In this document: in pieces, positions 23,707 to 30,912 of the stretch | Layout of the letters: each line of letters opens with the position of its first letter | Numbering within the stretch: the first letter of the stretch is position 1 | Source of the DNA: a virus | IMG/VR virus record: IMGVR_UViG_3300031227_004775 | Coordinates: 1-38,286 of that record | Length of the DNA: 38,286 bases | Direction: 5' to 3' (one strand) | Made by a program: the position numbers and the translations under genes | The notes under the pieces: model-generated | The model's input: the letters and a program-made list of their open reading frames with translations, nothing else | What the model was told of the DNA's origin: nothing | The model's database searches: none

Positions 23707-24057
23707 ATGAAACAACGATGGGAATACCGATATGACCTCAGAGAATGTTCGTATGAAGTCAAGGCCCTAAGGGGGTATGATTTCAGCGGAGAAAGGAGAG
23801 AGATGACCTTCTTACGGATATGGGATGAAGAGGAGAAACTTGTCAATGCCTTCGACATCGCAGAGTGGAATTACAGGATCATAGATGATGAGGAAGAGAA
23901 GTTCATCGTAATAGGCCCCAAAGAGGGCATAGAATACGAGAAGGGAGACCCCGACGCTTACAAGCGATGGCTGGAGAACGATAAGGAAAGAGATAAAGAC
24001 GCAATCACAGAACGGAAGATCAACGACCCATACGAAGCATGGGGCGGGAGGAATTGA
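23707..24057 (+). CDS. Acidic hypothetical protein
   Basis: A 116-residue protein at ATG 23707 after GGAGGGAT. It begins with Tyr/Arg-rich strands (RWEYRYDLRECSYEVKALRG) and ends in very charged helices (KRWLENDKERDKDAITERKI). No Cys clusters or membrane segments. No family recognised. Confidence 0.55.
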   Translation: MKQRWEYRYDLRECSYEVKALRGYDFSGERREMTFLRIWDEEEKLVNAFDIAEWNYRIIDDEEEKFIVIGPKEGIEYEKGDPDAYKRWLENDKERDKDAITERKINDPYEAWGGRN

Positions 24058-24069
24058 GGGGGTGCTTTC

Positions 24070-24387
24070 ATGAATGAAGATGAGATGAAAACAAGGTTGA
24101 CTAAAGGAGAAGACCCATTGGAGATTTCTATCCTTAAGTGGTGGGATATCGTTTATCATGCTGGACCAGATCGCGGACCCTATAACTGCGCTCTTTGCTA
24201 TGTATATCATAAGGAGTTTAATTGCAACGGATGTCCCGTTCAAGAACGTACGGGCGAGTCCGAGTGTGACGGTACCCCATACGATGATTGGAGTCGTGAA
24301 AACTGCCGATATACATGGAACCCCCCCGACCAAAGAAATCGCCATGCGGGAATTAGAATTTCTAAAATCATTGAGGGAAGACGATGA
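24070..24387 (+). CDS. Cys-rich phage protein
   Basis: A 105-residue protein at ATG 24070 after GGGGGTG. NCALCYVYH, NCNGCPVQERTG and SECDGTPYDDW give the order CxxC...CxxCP...C..TPY..W, a pattern I know from small phage hypotheticals that probably bind zinc. It overlaps the following Cys-rich gene by ATGA. Confidence 0.65.
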   Translation: MNEDEMKTRLTKGEDPLEISILKWWDIVYHAGPDRGPYNCALCYVYHKEFNCNGCPVQERTGESECDGTPYDDWSRENCRYTWNPPDQRNRHAGIRISKIIEGRR

Positions 24388-24581
24388 ACACTGTCTGTAA
24401 GGGATGTTGGTGTTTCAACGAATGTGATTGGTATCGTAGATATCTGAAGTCAGAACATTTCGATCCAATTGATATGATGCCCGTCCGATGCTATATTTTC
24501 ATTGACGGTGAGGATGATATTGTTAGGTCACGACATGGGGAAGTAAGGGCATGGTATGACACGAAAGACGGGATAAGGTGA
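24384..24581 (+). CDS. Cys-rich small protein
   Basis: A 65-residue protein, MNTVCKGCWCFNECDWYRRY then VRCYIFIDGEDD. Five Cys in the first 36 residues (CxxCxC...C...C) suggest metal binding. The start overlaps the previous stop. Unknown function. Confidence 0.6.
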   Translation: MNTVCKGCWCFNECDWYRRYLKSEHFDPIDMMPVRCYIFIDGEDDIVRSRHGEVRAWYDTKDGIR

Positions 24582-24606
24582 CACAATCTAAGGAGAATGA
24601 TGACAG

Positions 24607-24774
24607 ATGACTGAAATTTGCCCCAGAACAGGAATATGTTGCCAGAACATCGATGATAACTTAGAGGTCATTGACCAAGATTTCTGTAATGAGTGCTACT
24701 GGCTAGTCGTTCCTGGTGTTACTGAGGAAGATTTGGAGACTGAAACAGAACTAGAAGGTGTGAACGATGGATGA
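24607..24774 (+). CDS. Cys-rich acidic mini-protein
   Basis: A 55-residue protein at ATG 24607, with AAGGAGAATG upstream. It reads ICPRTGICCQN, then DFCNECYWLVVPG, and a strongly acidic tail (TEEDLETETELEG). CxxxxxCC...CxxC can form a zinc site. It overlaps the next gene by 8 nt. Confidence 0.55.
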   Translation: MTEICPRTGICCQNIDDNLEVIDQDFCNECYWLVVPGVTEEDLETETELEGVNDG

Positions 24775-25072
24775 TGGAATAATTGAATTGGATTCCGAGT
24801 TTGGGAAGGAAATTGGATTCACTTCTGATAATTTTAACGGTTATCTATGGAAAGAAGGAAACAATATCACAATCTCATTCATAATAAGCAAACATGAGGG
24901 GGAGGGCAATTTTTCCAATTTGATCACGGGGTTAAAGAATAAAGGTTATGATATTGCAATACCAACCCCAATGGGAAAAATGACAATGATTCTGTCCAAG
25001 TGGGGCTTTAAAAGAAAATCTTATTTGGACGACCAACTTGGAGGAGGAATGGAGATTTGGAGAATGAACTAG
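24767..25072 (+). CDS. Hypothetical alpha/beta protein
   Basis: A 101-residue protein at ATG 24767 with GAAGGTG upstream. FNGYLWKEGNNITISFIISK, HEGEGNFSNLITGLKNKGYD and MGKMTMILSKWGFKRKSYLD alternate strands and helices. The HEGEGNFSNLI segment and the C-terminal GGGMEIWRMN vaguely recall a GNAT acetyltransferase acceptor loop and ending, but the protein is too short for that family. Left as unknown. Confidence 0.5.
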   Translation: MDDGIIELDSEFGKEIGFTSDNFNGYLWKEGNNITISFIISKHEGEGNFSNLITGLKNKGYDIAIPTPMGKMTMILSKWGFKRKSYLDDQLGGGMEIWRMN

Positions 25073-25098
25073 AACATTGACGACATGGAGTGATGGAT

Positions 25099-25344
25099 AT
25101 GTTAACAGATAGATGGAAGGCGATTGTCATAGGAAGCTGTCGAGAATGCAAGTTCTGTTATAATCGATTGGGGAGGCTCGCTTGTATGATAGTATCTGAC
25201 CTAGACAACCATTCTGAAATGAAGGACCGGTTAGGGGGCCGATATCTTGATAACCCAGAGGGATGGGGGTTCCCCTCATGGTGTCCTTTGAAAGATTACG
25301 ATATGTTGTCACATTCTCCGATGGAAGGCGACTCTAATGACTGA
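25099..25344 (+). CDS. Cys-containing small protein
   Basis: An 81-residue protein. ATG 25099 is favoured over ATG 25093 because GGAG (25087-25090) is better spaced. SCRECKFCYNRLGRLACMIV gives CxxCxxC...C, and PSWCPLKD a fifth Cys. The pattern C..C..C...C...WCPL is common in small viral and bacterial proteins listing a probable metal site. It overlaps the next gene by 8 nt. Confidence 0.6.
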   Translation: MLTDRWKAIVIGSCRECKFCYNRLGRLACMIVSDLDNHSEMKDRLGGRYLDNPEGWGFPSWCPLKDYDMLSHSPMEGDSND

Positions 25345-25684
25345 AAGATATTTTGAGATTTTTAGCATAGAACTACGCACCCTAGAATACATCAGAGATT
25401 ACCTGTGGTATGCCGAAGGCACGAATTCCCCAGAGGAATTTGAAGAACTCTGGAAGGAAATACACTCACAGGGGGGTTGCAACCCCGCAGATAGAAAGTA
25501 TGTCCACTGGTTCAGGCCGACCTTTTCATTTTATACACCATACAAAATCTATGTGAATTTGCCATTCAGAGATGATATGAGGACCCAAGTCCTCAATGGA
25601 AGAAAATTCTGCACATCGAGAAGCAAGAGACACGGATCGGTTGGCTCTGTTTTCTCCCTGACACAATCTGAGCAGGAGGATTGA
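25337..25684 (+). CDS. Hypothetical protein
   Basis: A 115-residue protein at ATG 25337, in an 8-nt overlap with the previous gene. It has a helical acidic N-terminus (LRTLEYIRDYLWYAEGTNSP), aromatic strands (YVHWFRPTFSFYTPYKIYVN) and a basic C-terminus (RKFCTSRSKRHG). Nothing diagnostic. Confidence 0.5.
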   Translation: MTERYFEIFSIELRTLEYIRDYLWYAEGTNSPEEFEELWKEIHSQGGCNPADRKYVHWFRPTFSFYTPYKIYVNLPFRDDMRTQVLNGRKFCTSRSKRHGSVGSVFSLTQSEQED

Positions 25685-25687
25685 TTA

Positions 25688-25837
25688 ATGGCAAGTGAGG
25701 AAGTCTCGCAAAGGAGATGGCTTTGCGTTCAAGAGAACTGTGGCCCCTATTGTGACTGTCGTTCTTATTGGGAGCCAATGTTCTGCATGGTGAATGGTAA
25801 ACCGGCAAAGTGGCGAGAAATAGAGAGGGATGATTGA
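25688..25837 (+). CDS. Cys-rich mini-protein
   Basis: A 49-residue protein at ATG 25688, with GGAGGATTGATT upstream. WLCVQENCGPYCDCRSYW and MFCMVNGKPAKW place five Cys in a C...C...CxC...C order. The TGATG junction (25835-25839) couples it to the next mini-gene. Probably a small metal-binding protein. Confidence 0.55.
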   Translation: MASEEVSQRRWLCVQENCGPYCDCRSYWEPMFCMVNGKPAKWREIERDD

Positions 25838-25944
25838 TGAAAATGAAGTGTTCACGATGTGGATATGAATGGGAGGGGAAACCGACACTCTGCCCCAAAT
25901 GTGATGAAGAATTGATTTATGTGATGGAGGGTGACGAGGAATGA
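25837..25944 (+). CDS. Mini zinc ribbon
   Basis: A 35-residue protein: MKMKCSRCGYEWEGKPTLCP followed by KCDEELIYVMEG. CxxC-12-CxxC with aromatic residues between is a minimal rubredoxin/zinc-ribbon knuckle set. GGGATG is upstream and ATGA couples it to the next gene. Confidence 0.6.
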   Translation: MKMKCSRCGYEWEGKPTLCPKCDEELIYVMEGDEE

Positions 25945-26129
25945 TAATTGAAGAATATATTAGAAGAAAACATGACCCCCCCATCTACCAAGAGTTTCAT
26001 AGTAGACACATACTGAGAAGTGTGGTCGTTGATGTCGAGAACAATACCGTTATTATAAATGCTGATGACCCAGGAAAATCAAAGTCACATTCTGAGCAGA
26101 TGGAAGGCGACTCAGGGAGGGATGATTAA
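25941..26129 (+). CDS. Small hypothetical protein
   Basis: A 62-residue protein at ATG 25941 after GTGACGAGGA. It has charged helix EEYIRRKHDPPIYQEFHSRH, a strand VVVDVENNTVIINAD and a polar tail SKSHSEQMEGDSG. The tail EQMEGDSG resembles SPMEGDSN at the end of the 25099 gene. This shared ending may reflect duplication of the 3' segments. Confidence 0.5.
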   Translation: MIIEEYIRRKHDPPIYQEFHSRHILRSVVVDVENNTVIINADDPGKSKSHSEQMEGDSGRDD

Positions 26130-26410
26130 TGGCAAGAGGGCGATCTAATCCCCGGAAACGACATGATAAATTGATTTTTAGGTTAAAGGATATTTTACCG
26201 AGACCATTCACAGCCAGGGATATTCACAATAAGATGTTTGATATAGTACCCAAATATGGTTCGGGGGTCTCCAGAGTCCACACCACTCTATGGAAAAACC
26301 TTCCGACCCGGAGTGAGATACCCAGATTGCTAAGATATAAGGATTATTTGGTAAATGTTTCAGAGGAAGATGAGCCAAGAGCATATATGTTCAAGGATTG
26401 GTTGGAATAA
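26129..26410 (+). CDS. Small winged-helix-like protein (PFTA family)
   Basis: A 93-residue protein with a TAATG junction. A basic N-terminus MARGRSNPRKRHDK is followed by ILPRPFTARDIHNKMFDIVP, then VSRVHTTLWKNLPTRSEIPR and a wing-like YKDYLVNVSEEDEPRAYMFK. The RPFTARDI segment matches KPFTAIEV (20565) and RPFTAKEL (26410). Likely a DNA-binding regulator; it directly precedes its paralogue. Confidence 0.6.
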   Translation: MARGRSNPRKRHDKLIFRLKDILPRPFTARDIHNKMFDIVPKYGSGVSRVHTTLWKNLPTRSEIPRLLRYKDYLVNVSEEDEPRAYMFKDWLE

Positions 26411-26637
26411 TGGATCAGACGACAGAGTTGCGTGATTTGGCAAAACGATTCAAACGCCCCTTTACGGCTAAAGAGTTAACAGAGGAATATAATTTATTAA
26501 ATAAATATAAGACCACTCCCCAAATAGTGGGTGCACGTTTATCAAGAATGTCGGAATATATCAAAGATAGCACCAAATATAATAAATATGATGACAGAAT
26601 GATTACATACTGGAGAGGGAGATACAAGAATGACTAA
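26410..26637 (+). CDS. Small winged-helix-like protein (PFTA family)
   Basis: A 75-residue protein at ATG 26410 (TAATG overlap). FKRPFTAKELTEEYNLLNKY then TPQIVGARLSRMSEYIKDS and a basic tail YDDRMITYWRGRY give the helix-turn-helix-wing order. It is the third PFTA paralogue and adjoins the second. It overlaps the phosphoesterase gene by 8 nt. Confidence 0.6.
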   Translation: MDQTTELRDLAKRFKRPFTAKELTEEYNLLNKYKTTPQIVGARLSRMSEYIKDSTKYNKYDDRMITYWRGRYKND

Positions 26638-27475
26638 CCGGGAACTGAACCCACTGAATAGGAACATGATAACCTATATCTGGAAGGACTTACCAAGTGA
26701 TTTAGATAAGTGTTATATCATACCATTGGCCGACACGCACGTTGGAGAACCTCTTTTTGATGAAAGGAAGTTTCGAGGATATCTCAAATGGATCGCCGAT
26801 ACTCCGGAGGCATATTGTATTTTCAATGGCGATCTATGCAATTGTGGATTGCCTAATTCAGTAGGCTCAGATTGGTGGGGCCAGAGACCCCTGACACCCC
26901 ATGAGCAAACTGAGGAGGTCGTAAGTATAGTTAAGGAGTACAACATCAAAGATAAAATCATCGGTATCGTAGGGGGTTCGAATCATCCATCTAGAGCTAG
27001 GAAACTCACCGGCCATGATTACGATCTCCAATTCGCTGAGGCGATGGGGCTAAAACACCTTTATGCCATGAATGGTTTGGGGGTAATGGTTCGGTTGGGG
27101 AGCCTTGAGTGGAGCAAAGGACGAAAATTGAACAACGGGGGGAAGGTCAAATATATTATATATACGACACATGGTTGGGCCGGAGGCCGTCATGCTGGTT
27201 CATCTATAAACGCCGCCAGAGAGCTAGGAGCCTTTATTCTGGCAGATATATATATCGTATCACATAGACATTTAGATTCAGTCACTAAGGATGAATATTA
27301 TACGTTCGATCATCGGAGGCCTGTAGTAAATTCCCACAAGCGAATGTTTATTACTTCTGGATCGTTCCTCAAATGGGGAGGATATGCTCAGACCAAGGGA
27401 TTAAGGCCCACTGGTACAGGGACTCCGAGGATAAGGTTAGATGGGCGGGTGAAAGACGTTCATGCGTCGGTGTAG
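26630..27475 (+). CDS. Calcineurin-like metallophosphoesterase
   Basis: A 281-residue protein. It has the metal ligands of the family in order: ADTHVGE (Asp35, His37), FNGDLCN (Asp68), GSNHPSR (Asn118, His119), YTTHGWAGG (His181) and VSHRHLD (His212, His214). The usual GNH is present as SNH. Such enzymes hydrolyse phosphodi- or monoesters with two metal ions; phage members include nucleases and cyclic-nucleotide or cap-phosphate phosphatases. The virus also encodes an RNA ligase, so an end-healing role is conceivable but unproven. Confidence 0.8.
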   Translation: MTNRELNPLNRNMITYIWKDLPSDLDKCYIIPLADTHVGEPLFDERKFRGYLKWIADTPEAYCIFNGDLCNCGLPNSVGSDWWGQRPLTPHEQTEEVVSIVKEYNIKDKIIGIVGGSNHPSRARKLTGHDYDLQFAEAMGLKHLYAMNGLGVMVRLGSLEWSKGRKLNNGGKVKYIIYTTHGWAGGRHAGSSINAARELGAFILADIYIVSHRHLDSVTKDEYYTFDHRRPVVNSHKRMFITSGSFLKWGGYAQTKGLRPTGTGTPRIRLDGRVKDVHASV

Positions 27476-27486
27476 ATATAAACTAT

Positions 27487-27509
27487 TAAATAGGTGTGAA
27501 ACTATATAG
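27487..27509 (+). promoter_or_regulatory. Archaeal-type promoter P4 (TAAATA + CTATATA)
   Basis: A weaker TATA, TAAATA at 27487-27492, is followed by CTATATAG at 27502-27509, again 15 nt start to start. The expected transcript start near 27514 leaves a 15-nt leader with AGGAGAG before ATG 27529. Confidence 0.55.
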
Positions 27510-27528
27510 ATTCAACAGGAGAGATAAG

Positions 27529-27672
27529 ATGAGTTACCGTGAATGTTCCGTGGTCGGTTGCCTATGCGAAGCAAGATATAAACATCCTAACCATCCATCC
27601 TCAATGTATTGCTTTGCCCACATCGCCAAAGTACGAGAAGATAAGAGGGGGCATAGAGCTGATAAAAGATAA
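27529..27672 (+). CDS. Cys/His mini-protein
   Basis: A 47-residue protein at ATG 27529, with AGGAGAG upstream and promoter P4 before it. RECSVVGCLCEARYKHPNHP then MYCFAHIAKVRED gives C...C.C...H..H...C..H, a plausible two-metal site. After its TAA the same frame stays open for 15 codons with another Cys and His (RFCGREHTKL), so a longer ancestral protein is possible. The rest of the gap (27673-27813) shows no convincing gene. Confidence 0.5.
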   Translation: MSYRECSVVGCLCEARYKHPNHPSSMYCFAHIAKVREDKRGHRADKR

Positions 27673-27813
27673 TATCCCGATGAAGGCCGTTTCTGTGGCC
27701 GTGAACACACGAAGTTATAATAGCTTACTTATTCATCATCTAGATAAGGAAGTTAACTGTGTCCTTTCTCTACCCCCTAGACGGAGAATTTATGGGGGTA
27801 CATCGAGTTGAAG

Positions 27814-27966
27814 ATGAGATGTAAGGAATGCGGAACGGTATTAATGAAAGAAACCGATCCGAATCATGCCAACAAAGAATGGCCCGGAGCCATACAGAAA
27901 AGATGGTTCTGTCCTGAGTGCGGTGAATATAAAAACAAACACCAACGTTACAAATCGAGGGACTAG
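27814..27966 (+). CDS. Zinc ribbon mini-protein
   Basis: A 50-residue protein at ATG 27814. MRCKECGTVLMKETD and RWFCPECGEYKNKHQRYKSR form a classic CxxC...CPxCG zinc ribbon with a basic tail, which suggests nucleic acid contact. A TTG two codons upstream is a possible alternative start; no strong ribosome site is visible. Confidence 0.6.
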   Translation: MRCKECGTVLMKETDPNHANKEWPGAIQKRWFCPECGEYKNKHQRYKSRD

Positions 27967-27974
27967 GGGTAAAC

Positions 27975-28382
27975 ATGGACGAAAAACTACCAGAAACGGA
28001 TGCTAAACCACTCACAGAATTGACCGATGAAGAACTCAGAATCGATATAGAGGTCACGGTAATTGATGGATTGCCTGATATCTTTCAGTTATCCGGCATC
28101 TTGTTATCAACTTATTTTGCCGGTATTTCAGAGGACGATAAGGATAAAATGCTGGATGAGATGGTGGTTATAGAAAAGAAATTGATAGCACATATAGAGG
28201 AAGACCTTATAGATACTAAATATTTATTGACTCCTTACGCGGTTATGTGTCATCTTGTATGCGCTTATCAGACCATGTTATCGTATCAAGAGGGTTGGAA
28301 GGACATTATAGATTACAGTTACAATTTACGAAGTAAAATAGAAAAAAGAAAGCAAGACGATATAGATAAGAGCTACGGGTAA
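27975..28382 (+). CDS. Helical hypothetical protein
   Basis: A 135-residue, acidic, almost all-helical protein (ELTDEELRIDIEVTVIDGLP, MLDEMVVIEKKLIAHIEEDL, MLSYQEGWKDIIDYSYNLRS). ATG 27975 has only a weak ribosome site, GGGGTAAAC. No motif recognised. It sits 8 nt after a zinc ribbon gene and 5 nt before another. Confidence 0.55.
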   Translation: MDEKLPETDAKPLTELTDEELRIDIEVTVIDGLPDIFQLSGILLSTYFAGISEDDKDKMLDEMVVIEKKLIAHIEEDLIDTKYLLTPYAVMCHLVCAYQTMLSYQEGWKDIIDYSYNLRSKIEKRKQDDIDKSYG

Positions 28383-28387
28383 TATTC

Positions 28388-28606
28388 ATGGAAGATACTC
28401 CTTGTGTAGATTGCGAATATAGATATATATGCCTTTCTCCTCTCTATTATACCCCTGAAGGATGCTCAGATTTCATGCCCCCCAATCCGCGCACGGTCAG
28501 ATGTAGTATCTGCGGGGAATTTCATAGGGTCCGAGATGAGACTGAACCACCTTATATATGCCCCAGATGTAAATCGGTTATGGGGAAAGGGAGGATGAGT
28601 GAATGA
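28388..28606 (+). CDS. Double Cys-cluster protein
   Basis: A 72-residue protein. CVDCEYRYICLSP...EGCSDF at the N-terminus is a C..C...C...C cluster, and CSICGEFHRVRDE...ICPRCKS is a zinc ribbon. Both sites probably bind metal. The stop overlaps the next start (ATGA). Confidence 0.6.
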   Translation: MEDTPCVDCEYRYICLSPLYYTPEGCSDFMPPNPRTVRCSICGEFHRVRDETEPPYICPRCKSVMGKGRMSE

Positions 28607-28794
28607 AAGACGAACAGAATGAGATAATAGAACTTGTTGCAGACCTATGGGCTAAACACCCCCATCAACGTTTCGGACAACTCTTAGAGAACTATGTTTT
28701 CGGTCATCACAATAATCATAAGAGTGGCTGTATATTCCATATTGTGGATAGGGATATTTTGGCCACATTGAGAGAATATAGGGGGAATGAATGA
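28603..28794 (+). CDS. Small helical phage protein
   Basis: A 63-residue protein, ATGA-coupled on both sides. LVADLWAKHPHQRFGQLLEN followed by CIFHIVDRDILATLREY is a pattern I know from small phage hypotheticals (W..HP.QR.GQ.L.N...D..I...L). Function unknown. Confidence 0.6.
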   Translation: MKDEQNEIIELVADLWAKHPHQRFGQLLENYVFGHHNNHKSGCIFHIVDRDILATLREYRGNE

Positions 28795-29048
28795 AATACC
28801 GTGAGGACCCAGAGGAAAGGCTAACCGATGAGGAGAAAGTAGTGGTATATGATACTGCTAAATATATCGTTGACTTGATGCGGGAATATATGGTGACGGC
28901 AAAGACGAAAAAATGGAAGAAGAACACATCTATTTTTGAATGGATTCATGCATGGGATCGAGAACAAAAGGCCATCATTCATCGTAGGCTAGAGAAAATA
29001 ATAGAACGTGGCGATCAAGTTCCTTTAGAAGAATACACGGAGGACTAG
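28791..29048 (+). CDS. Helical hypothetical protein
   Basis: An 85-residue protein, charged and helical: ERLTDEEKVVVYDTAKYIVD and FEWIHAWDREQKAIIHRRLE. It is coupled to the previous gene by ATGA and followed 1 nt later by the next ATG. No family recognised. Confidence 0.55.
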   Translation: MKYREDPEERLTDEEKVVVYDTAKYIVDLMREYMVTAKTKKWKKNTSIFEWIHAWDREQKAIIHRRLEKIIERGDQVPLEEYTED

Positions 29049-29049
29049 G

Positions 29050-29298
29050 ATGAAACCTGGAAGAATATGCATACCGACTGATGATTTTGAATTTCTCATG
29101 GACCGTATAATATACATTGGTCAGTTAGCATGGAAAGAAATTCAAGCTAATGAAAGCGCAGAGTGGTGGGACGTAAGAAATTGTGCCTCTGAAGGAATAA
29201 TAACAGTGGAAGAATTCACCGACCTTCTTGGAGAAGATTTCAAGAATAAAATGGTGGAAAGATCAGAGGAACTGAAAACCAAGGTGAAAAATGAATGA
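29050..29298 (+). CDS. Hypothetical protein upstream of methyltransferase
   Basis: An 82-residue protein at ATG 29050 after GGAGGACTAGG. ICIPTDDFEFLMDRIIYIGQ, LAWKEIQANESAEWWDVRNC and a Lys/Glu tail. It overlaps the methyltransferase start by ATGA, so the two are translationally coupled. It could be a control or partner protein, but there is no direct evidence. Confidence 0.55.
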   Translation: MKPGRICIPTDDFEFLMDRIIYIGQLAWKEIQANESAEWWDVRNCASEGIITVEEFTDLLGEDFKNKMVERSEELKTKVKNE

Positions 29299-30086
29299 CT
29301 CTGACAGTTGGCTCGTTATTTTCTGGCATAGGTGGTTTAGAACTTGGATTAGAACGGGCCGGAATGGAAATCAAATGGCAGGTGGAAATAGATGGGTATG
29401 CAACAAAAGTCCTTGAAAAACAATGGCCAAAAGTCAAAAAATATAAAGATATCTGTAAACTCACCGGAGAAGAGCTTGAACCAGTCGATCTTATTTGTGG
29501 AGGATTCCCATGCCAAGATGTTAGTACCGCGGGAACACGAAAGGGTATTGATGAAGGAACACGAACCGGCCTATGGTGGGAAATGCTTAGAATCATTAGG
29601 GCGGTTAAACCAAGATGGCTCATTGTAGAGAATGTCCCCGGACTCTTATCAATCGACTCTGGGAGGGCTTTTGGCCGAATACTCTATTCAATTTGGGAAG
29701 TGGGGTATGATGCGGAATGGTTTCATTTATCCGCTTCTTCAATTTGTGCACCACACAAACGAGAAAGAGTATTCATTATTGCCTACCCCCGCGGCTATGT
29801 TGGGAAGACCGAGTTGTTTTCAACAGATACGATCAACGGAAATTTGGGAAACGACGACGAATCTTGTACCCCGTTTGATAAGTCTAGAATTTGGTTTGAT
29901 TGGTCGAGAAAATCGCCATTTGAAAGTTGGAAAGAATCGTTTCTGGGTGAATCCACGCTTCTTGGAGTGGATGATGGGATTCCCGATTTCTTGGACCGTA
30001 ACAGATGCCTTGGAAATGCAGTCGTCCCCCAAGTTGCCGAATTCATTGGAAAAAGAATAATAAAATACGAGGTGAATCGAAAATGA
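29295..30086 (+). CDS. DNA (cytosine-5) methyltransferase
   Basis: A 263-residue enzyme that would transfer a methyl group from AdoMet to C5 of cytosine in a short DNA target. Motif I is FSGIGGLELGLE (9-20), motif IV GGFPCQDVS with catalytic Cys73, motif VI ENVPGLL (112-118), motif VIII APHKRERVFIIAY (152-164) and motifs IX-X RNRCLGNAVVPQVAEFIGKR. The target recognition region is short (about 165-225). No restriction endonuclease is adjacent, so it likely protects viral DNA against host restriction. The 3' half overlaps a second coding-like frame. Confidence 0.9.
   Translation: MTLTVGSLFSGIGGLELGLERAGMEIKWQVEIDGYATKVLEKQWPKVKKYKDICKLTGEELEPVDLICGGFPCQDVSTAGTRKGIDEGTRTGLWWEMLRIIRAVKPRWLIVENVPGLLSIDSGRAFGRILYSIWEVGYDAEWFHLSASSICAPHKRERVFIIAYPRGYVGKTELFSTDTINGNLGNDDESCTPFDKSRIWFDWSRKSPFESWKESFLGESTLLGVDDGIPDFLDRNRCLGNAVVPQVAEFIGKRIIKYEVNRK
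29632..30060 (+). CDS. Overlapping +1 frame inside the methyltransferase gene
   Basis: An open frame of up to 142 residues. Its second half carries motifs that I associate with the C-terminal part of phage cytosine methyltransferases: SLLPTPAAMLG (about 29767) and VNPRFLEWMMGFPISWT (29947-29997), followed by SSPKLPNSLEKE. These do not come from the main frame, which encodes its own motif VIII-X over the same bases. No good start or ribosome site is visible, so it may be a frameshift product, a relic or overprinting. Alternatively chance; see the findings. Confidence 0.35.
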   Translation: MSPDSYQSTLGGLLAEYSIQFGKWGMMRNGFIYPLLQFVHHTNEKEYSLLPTPAAMLGRPSCFQQIRSTEIWETTTNLVPRLISLEFGLIGRENRHLKVGKNRFWVNPRFLEWMMGFPISWTVTDALEMQSSPKLPNSLEKE

Positions 30087-30400
30087 GTTATGATTTAGTA
30101 AAATTGGCAAGTCATCCTTTATTTGATAGGAAAATAGATTATACAGACTATGATGGGGATTACAAGAGGGTCTTATTTGAACGATATAAATTGAGAATGG
30201 ATAGATGGAAGTTGTTGGGTGATTTGGGCATCGACGAATACCCCGACACAGGCTCATACAAACAACACCAATGCACATATATTGGCAGTCAATGGAAAAT
30301 AATCAAACAGGCCTTTGATTTAAATTCGATCAACCAAGTTTATAACTGGCTTGAGGATGAGATAAAGAAAGAGAAGGACGGGATACCGTGGTATAGATGA
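30083..30400 (+). CDS. Hypothetical protein
   Basis: A 105-residue protein. ATG 30083 is ATGA-coupled to the methyltransferase, with GAGGTGA upstream. SHPLFDRKIDYTDYDGDYKR and YIGSQWKIIKQAFDLNSINQ are helical and charged. No family recognised. It is the link between the methyltransferase and a coiled-coil DNA-binding-like gene. Confidence 0.55.
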   Translation: MSYDLVKLASHPLFDRKIDYTDYDGDYKRVLFERYKLRMDRWKLLGDLGIDEYPDTGSYKQHQCTYIGSQWKIIKQAFDLNSINQVYNWLEDEIKKEKDGIPWYR

Positions 30401-30891
30401 GGGGAAGACCAAAGAAAACAGATTCGCGGAGACACTCTCATTCCTTCGCTCTTAATGATATGGAAGAACGAATATTTATACAATTAAAGAGCGATAGGAG
30501 CGTAACCGATCTGATTGTTTGGTTAATGCGGTGGGGTCATCAATCTAGTCAAATGGAACTCATGAAGGAAAGAGATGCACTTCAAGAACGAGAGGAATAT
30601 CATAAAACAGTGGTATTAGAAACTGAGAAAGAGAGAATTGGGGTGGAAAAACAGTTAGAGGAGGTACGACTAGGAGAAGGATTGATGAGGGATCGGAGGT
30701 TGAGTCTGTTGGAAGATTATAAGAAATTCGAAAAGGAGACCCTACTTGATATATTCACCAATGAAGAACATGAGAATTTCAAGCAAAACTTCATCAAAAG
30801 AACGCTTGAAATACCCATAGATATGGGATTTGAATCATGGGATGAGGCACTGGTATGGTTGAAAGAACAGAAGGAAAACCAAATAAAGTAA
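30397..30891 (+). CDS. Coiled-coil protein with basic N-terminal domain
   Basis: A 164-residue protein. MRGRPKKTDSRRHSHSFALN is a basic AT-hook-like RGRPKK start. EERIFIQLKSDRSVTDLIVW has the strand-helix look of a ribbon-helix-helix domain. A long coiled coil follows (about 65-115, rich in Glu/Lys/Leu) and a helical end. Such proteins often act as repressors or nucleoid proteins. An AT-rich palindrome lies 20 nt downstream and is a candidate binding site. Confidence 0.55.
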   Translation: MRGRPKKTDSRRHSHSFALNDMEERIFIQLKSDRSVTDLIVWLMRWGHQSSQMELMKERDALQEREEYHKTVVLETEKERIGVEKQLEEVRLGEGLMRDRRLSLLEDYKKFEKETLLDIFTNEEHENFKQNFIKRTLEIPIDMGFESWDEALVWLKEQKENQIK

Positions 30892-30912
30892 GAGAGGGAA
30901 ATATGAATTAAT

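Noticed and set aside
24767-25072. GNAT acetyltransferase
   Set aside because: A faint likeness in one loop and the C-terminus, but at 101 residues the fold would be incomplete and the R/Q-x-x-G-x-G/A motif is not seen.
27539-27811. 90-residue plus-strand frame starting at GTG 27539
   Set aside because: The SD and promoter P4 point to ATG 27529 in another frame, which yields a sensible Cys/His mini-protein; this frame has neither a ribosome site nor a pattern.
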